This document shows, piece after piece, positions 6,789-9,098 of a DNA stretch of 9,098 nt (positions are counted from its first letter, which is position 1; every line of letters starts with the position of its first letter). The stretch is from contig WLDW01000026.1 of the NCBI GenBank assembly GCA_009704605.1, positions 1-9,098 of the forward strand, written 5' to 3'. The stretch comes from Actinomycetota bacterium (lineage in GTDB: Bacteria; Actinomycetota; Actinomycetes; Actinomycetales; Microbacteriaceae). A model generated the notes under the pieces. It did no database searches and was not told the origin of the DNA. It saw only the letters and a list, made by a program, of their open reading frames with translations. The translations under genes and the position numbers were made by a program.

Positions 6789-8435
6789 ATGGATAGCAAA
6801 TACACCGCAGCCGATTACCTTCACTTCGATAAAGTTCCAATCAAACGTGCTTTGATTTCAGTTTCGGACAAAACAGGCTTACTAGAGCTCGCCAAGGCAC
6901 TTGCTGCAGCTGGTGTTGAGATTGTTTCAACCGGTTCAACTGCAAAAACCATTTCGGCGGCCAAGATTGCAGTGACTGAAGTTTCTGCGGTTACCGGCTT
7001 CCAAGAAACTCTCGATGGCCGAGTCAAGACCCTCCATCCAGCTATTCACGCTGGATTACTTGCCGATCTTCGGCTAACCGGTCATAGAGCTGAGCTTGAA
7101 AAACTTGGTGTGAGTGCCTTCCAGCTATTGGTTGTGAACCTATATCCATTTGTGGAGGCAATTGCCAGTGGCGCCAGCGGCGAGTCAGCAATTGACCAGA
7201 TCGACATCGGTGGCCCAGCGATGGTTCGTGCTGCGGCCAAAAACCATGCCAATGTTGCGGTTGTTGTGGACCCTGCCAACTACAAAGAAATCATCGAGGC
7301 AACTACCTCCGGCGGCACCACTTTGGCGCAGCGCAAGCACCTAGCGCTGCAGGCATTCACACACACCGCAAAATATGACACCGCTGTATCTAACTGGATG
7401 GCTGGCGCGCTTGATGATAGTTGGAAAGCTGATTCCAGCTCTCCGGCTAGTGACGCAGGTAAGAACCCAGGTTTCGAACCTCATCTGACAATAGAGGCAT
7501 CGTTGGCAAATGTTCTGAGATACGGTGAAAATTCACACCAGGCAGCTGCACTGTACAAAATTGATGGCTTAGAAAAGTCGTTAGGTATCGCCCAGGCCAA
7601 ACAATTCGGCGGCAAAGAAATGTCTTATAACAACTACGTTGATGCTGACGCTGCCGTGCGAGCTGCTTTTGACTTTAACGAACCAGCAGTTGCCATTATC
7701 AAACACGCTAATCCATGTGGAATTGCGATTGGCTCAGCTGATTCTGATGACGCTATCGCTGACGCCCACGCTAAAGCTCACTTTTGTGATTCTATTTCTG
7801 CCTTCGGTGGGGTGATTGCAGCAAACCGAATTGTGACTTTGAAGATGGCTACTCAGGTAGCTGAGATTTTTACCGAAGTTATCATCGCTCCTGGATACGA
7901 GTCGGAAGCTTTATCTTTGTTGCTAACAAAAAGGAATTTAAGAGTTCTGCAGCTTCCGCCAAGCTATAGCTCACCTACAAAAGAACTCAAGCAAATATCT
8001 GGTGGCTTTCTAGTTCAAGAGTCGGATAGCTTCAAGAATTTCTCTGATCAAAACTGGAAATTAGTTTCGGGAAATAAGGCAGATAATCAAACTCGATCCG
8101 ATCTAGAGTTCGCCTGGCGTGCGGTTAGATCAGTTAAATCAAATGCCATACTGCTCGCCCGAGACGGCGCATCAGTTGGTATCGGCATGGGCCAAGTAAA
8201 CAGGCTGGATTCTTGTGAATTAGCGGTAACCAGAGCCGGAAGCCGAGTTAAGGGCTCGGTCGCAGCAAGCGACGCCTTCTTCCCCTTTGCGGACGGATTG
8301 GCAATTCTGATCAGAGCGGGAGTGAAAGCTGTCGTGCAACCAGGTGGATCGATTAAAGACGAAGAGGTAATTCAGGCTGCCACTGATGCTGGAATAACGA
8401 TGTATCTAACTGGGGAACGTCACTTCTTCCACTAG
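6789..8435 (+). CDS. purH: Bifunctional AICAR formyltransferase / IMP cyclohydrolase
   Basis: Catalyses the last two steps of IMP synthesis: formylation of AICAR with 10-formyltetrahydrofolate, then ring closure of FAICAR. 548 residues from the ATG chosen here (549 if the GTG at 6786 is used), within the family range. The N-terminal MGS-like cyclohydrolase domain shows [10 protein letters not shown] (21-30), STGSTAKT (47-54), DGRVKTLHP (76-84), NLYPF (117-121) and [15 protein letters not shown] (138-152). A polar linker around 205-230 leads to the transformylase domain, with LRYGENSHQ (243-251), the catalytic Lys-His pair in KHANPCG (305-311), SAFGG (337-341), then [19 protein letters not shown] and the family-typical end TGERHFFH. 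In LRYGENSHQ a Ser stands where many homologues have Pro. It forms a purNH pair with an 8-base gap. A fresh promoter candidate lies downstream, so the transcription unit probably ends here. Confidence 0.97.
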   Translation: MDSKYTAADYLHFDKVPIKRALISVSDKTGLLELAKALAAAGVEIVSTGSTAKTISAAKIAVTEVSAVTGFQETLDGRVKTLHPAIHAGLLADLRLTGHRAELEKLGVSAFQLLVVNLYPFVEAIASGASGESAIDQIDIGGPAMVRAAAKNHANVAVVVDPANYKEIIEATTSGGTTLAQRKHLALQAFTHTAKYDTAVSNWMAGALDDSWKADSSSPASDAGKNPGFEPHLTIEASLANVLRYGENSHQAAALYKIDGLEKSLGIAQAKQFGGKEMSYNNYVDADAAVRAAFDFNEPAVAIIKHANPCGIAIGSADSDDAIADAHAKAHFCDSISAFGGVIAANRIVTLKMATQVAEIFTEVIIAPGYESEALSLLLTKRNLRVLQLPPSYSSPTKELKQISGGFLVQESDSFKNFSDQNWKLVSGNKADNQTRSDLEFAWRAVRSVKSNAILLARDGASVGIGMGQVNRLDSCELAVTRAGSRVKGSVAASDAFFPFADGLAILIRAGVKAVVQPGGSIKDEEVIQAATDAGITMYLTGERHFFH

Positions 8436-8461
8436 CTCAAGCACGGAAGTTCTTTATGGGG

Positions 8462-8470
8462 TGGTATCCT
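8462..8470 (+). promoter_or_regulatory. Candidate extended -10 promoter for the ABC exporter gene
   Basis: TGGTATCCT gives a TGN extension followed by TATCCT, which fits the actinobacterial -10 pattern TANNNT and shares four of six bases with TATAAT. No convincing -35 is found 16-18 bases upstream, which an extended -10 can tolerate. A start about 7 bases downstream, near 8477, would give a leader of roughly 34 bases before the ATG at 8511. Confidence 0.4.
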
Positions 8471-8477
8471 AGAAGGC

Positions 8478-8492
8478 TGCCTCAAAAAGGCA
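8478..8492 (+). other. Small hairpin in the purH-ABC exporter gap
   Basis: TGCCT (8478-8482) pairs perfectly with AGGCA (8488-8492) around the loop CAAAA. It is followed by TGTTATTA, only a poor U-tract. A five-pair stem is weak for an intrinsic terminator, yet it is the only inverted repeat in the 75 bases after purH. If the promoter candidate is right it would instead form the 5' end of the exporter message, where such stems can protect RNA. Both roles are inference. Confidence 0.3.
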
Positions 8493-8502
8493 TGTTATTA
8501 CC

Positions 8503-8507
8503 GAGGA
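8503..8507 (+). promoter_or_regulatory. Ribosome binding site of the ABC exporter gene
   Basis: GAGGA ends 3 bases before the ATG at 8511, close but usable. It supports this start over the unrelated-frame ATG at 8456. Confidence 0.5.
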
Positions 8508-8510
8508 CTC

Positions 8511-9098
8511 ATGAAGCAAGAAAAAACCATCGCTACCCTGTTGCGAATTTTTCCCTACGCGAAAAAAGCTCTCCCTCGAATCATCCTCGGTGTTGTTGCA
8601 GCAGTTGCAGCCAGCTTGTTCGCGTTAGCAATTCCTCAATTCCTGCGTTCCTTGTTTGACAACCTTGATGGGTCTGGAACGTTAGACACTCTTTACCTGT
8701 TTGTGTTTCTAGTGTTTCTCATGGGAACCCTAGAAGCTGCAATGGTGCTACTTCGCCGCTGGCTGGTACTTACCCCAGGAACATTTGTAGAGGCAGGACT
8801 GCGCTCTACTCTTTACAAGAAATTGCAAGACCTTCCTGTCAGCTTCCACGATCGCTGGCCTTCAGGCCAGTTGCTTTCAAGAGCAACCCAAGATCTGAGC
8901 CTGATTCGTCGCTGGCTTTCTTTTGGTGTAGTTCTATTATTCGCTAACGCACTAACAATTATTGTTGGGCTTGCAATCTTGTTTACTTTCCATTGGCTGT
9001 TGGGTCTAATTTTCTTTTTGATCTCGATTCCAATCTGGATTCAGGGATACCGCTTTGAGGCCAAGTATGGCGAGGTTGCAAGACTCTCCCAGGACCAA
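8511..9098 (+). CDS. ABC exporter (type IV fold), transmembrane domain, 3' truncated by window edge
   Basis: The frame runs open for 196 codons to the window edge, so only the N-terminal membrane domain is seen. A short amphipathic elbow (about 6-18, LLRIFPYAKKAL) precedes transmembrane segments near 22-46, 60-80, 136-159 and 160-180. Between helices 2 and 3 lies the signature of ABC exporters: LRSTLYKKLQDLPVSFHD (97-114) followed by SGQLLSRATQDLSLIRRW (118-135), the intracellular loop in which the aromatic, Gly and Ser-Arg positions are conserved. In this family the membrane domain is normally fused to a nucleotide-binding domain, expected beyond the edge. Full-length members have about 580-620 residues and work as homodimers or as heterodimers with an adjacent similar gene. 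The substrate cannot be inferred. It lies 75 bases after purH with its own promoter candidate, so it is probably not part of the purine unit. Confidence 0.9.
   Translation, partial: MKQEKTIATLLRIFPYAKKALPRIILGVVAAVAASLFALAIPQFLRSLFDNLDGSGTLDTLYLFVFLVFLMGTLEAAMVLLRRWLVLTPGTFVEAGLRSTLYKKLQDLPVSFHDRWPSGQLLSRATQDLSLIRRWLSFGVVLLFANALTIIVGLAILFTFHWLLGLIFFLISIPIWIQGYRFEAKYGEVARLSQDQ

Noticed and set aside
8456..8659. 67-codon plus-strand frame starting in the purH-exporter gap
   Set aside because: It overlaps the exporter gene in another frame, lacks a ribosome site, begins before the likely transcript start, and its product resembles nothing; the 8511 frame carries clear ABC exporter signatures.
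1..9098. A hidden defence system, mobile element, CRISPR array, tRNA or riboswitch
   Set aside because: I saw no transposase, integrase, repeat-spacer pattern, cloverleaf or long structured leader; no gap between genes exceeds 75 bases and all genes are recognisable core functions.

Overview
The window carries a dense, entirely plus-strand run of ordinary housekeeping genes from an actinobacterium. Gene content and order (PcrA/UvrD1 helicase, sucC, sucD, a DUF6350/PerM-type membrane protein, purN, purH) match the block I know from actinobacteria, including the uvrD1-sucCD-perM-purNH neighbourhood of Mycobacterium. By eye the GC content is near one half, low for the phylum. Together with very short intergenic gaps and TTG/GTG starts, this suggests a streamlined, low-GC member of the Microbacteriaceae, such as the planktonic freshwater Luna-type lineages. 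The family-level placement is inference from gene order, composition and protein character, not from a search.

Layout. Bases 1-523 hold the C-terminal part of a glycerophosphodiester phosphodiesterase cut by the left edge. Bases 536-2800 encode a complete PcrA/UvrD superfamily 1 helicase with all its motifs. A 51-base gap with a tandem 7-mer and a weak promoter candidate leads to sucC (2852-4009) and sucD (4027-4914), the two subunits of succinyl-CoA synthetase. A nine-helix membrane protein of the PerM family follows (4929-6188), then purN (6193-6780) and the bifunctional purH (6789-8435). A 75-base gap contains an extended -10 promoter candidate and a small hairpin. The window closes inside an ABC exporter gene (8511 to the edge), of which only the membrane domain is visible.

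How the genes work together. SucCD carries out the substrate-level phosphorylation step of the TCA cycle. PurN supplies the first of the two formyl transfers in purine synthesis, and PurH performs the second plus ring closure to IMP. PerM is, by homology with the mycobacterial protein, a membrane factor supporting cell division. From sucC to purH the gaps are only 17, 14, 4 and 8 bases, so these five genes probably form one transcription unit, with possible internal promoters I cannot see. The phosphodiesterase and pcrA (12-base gap) look like a separate upstream unit.

I found no mobile element, CRISPR array, RNA gene, prophage trace or plausible undescribed system. The catalytic motifs I checked in every complete enzyme are intact. 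The observations in Part 2 are modest and scored accordingly.
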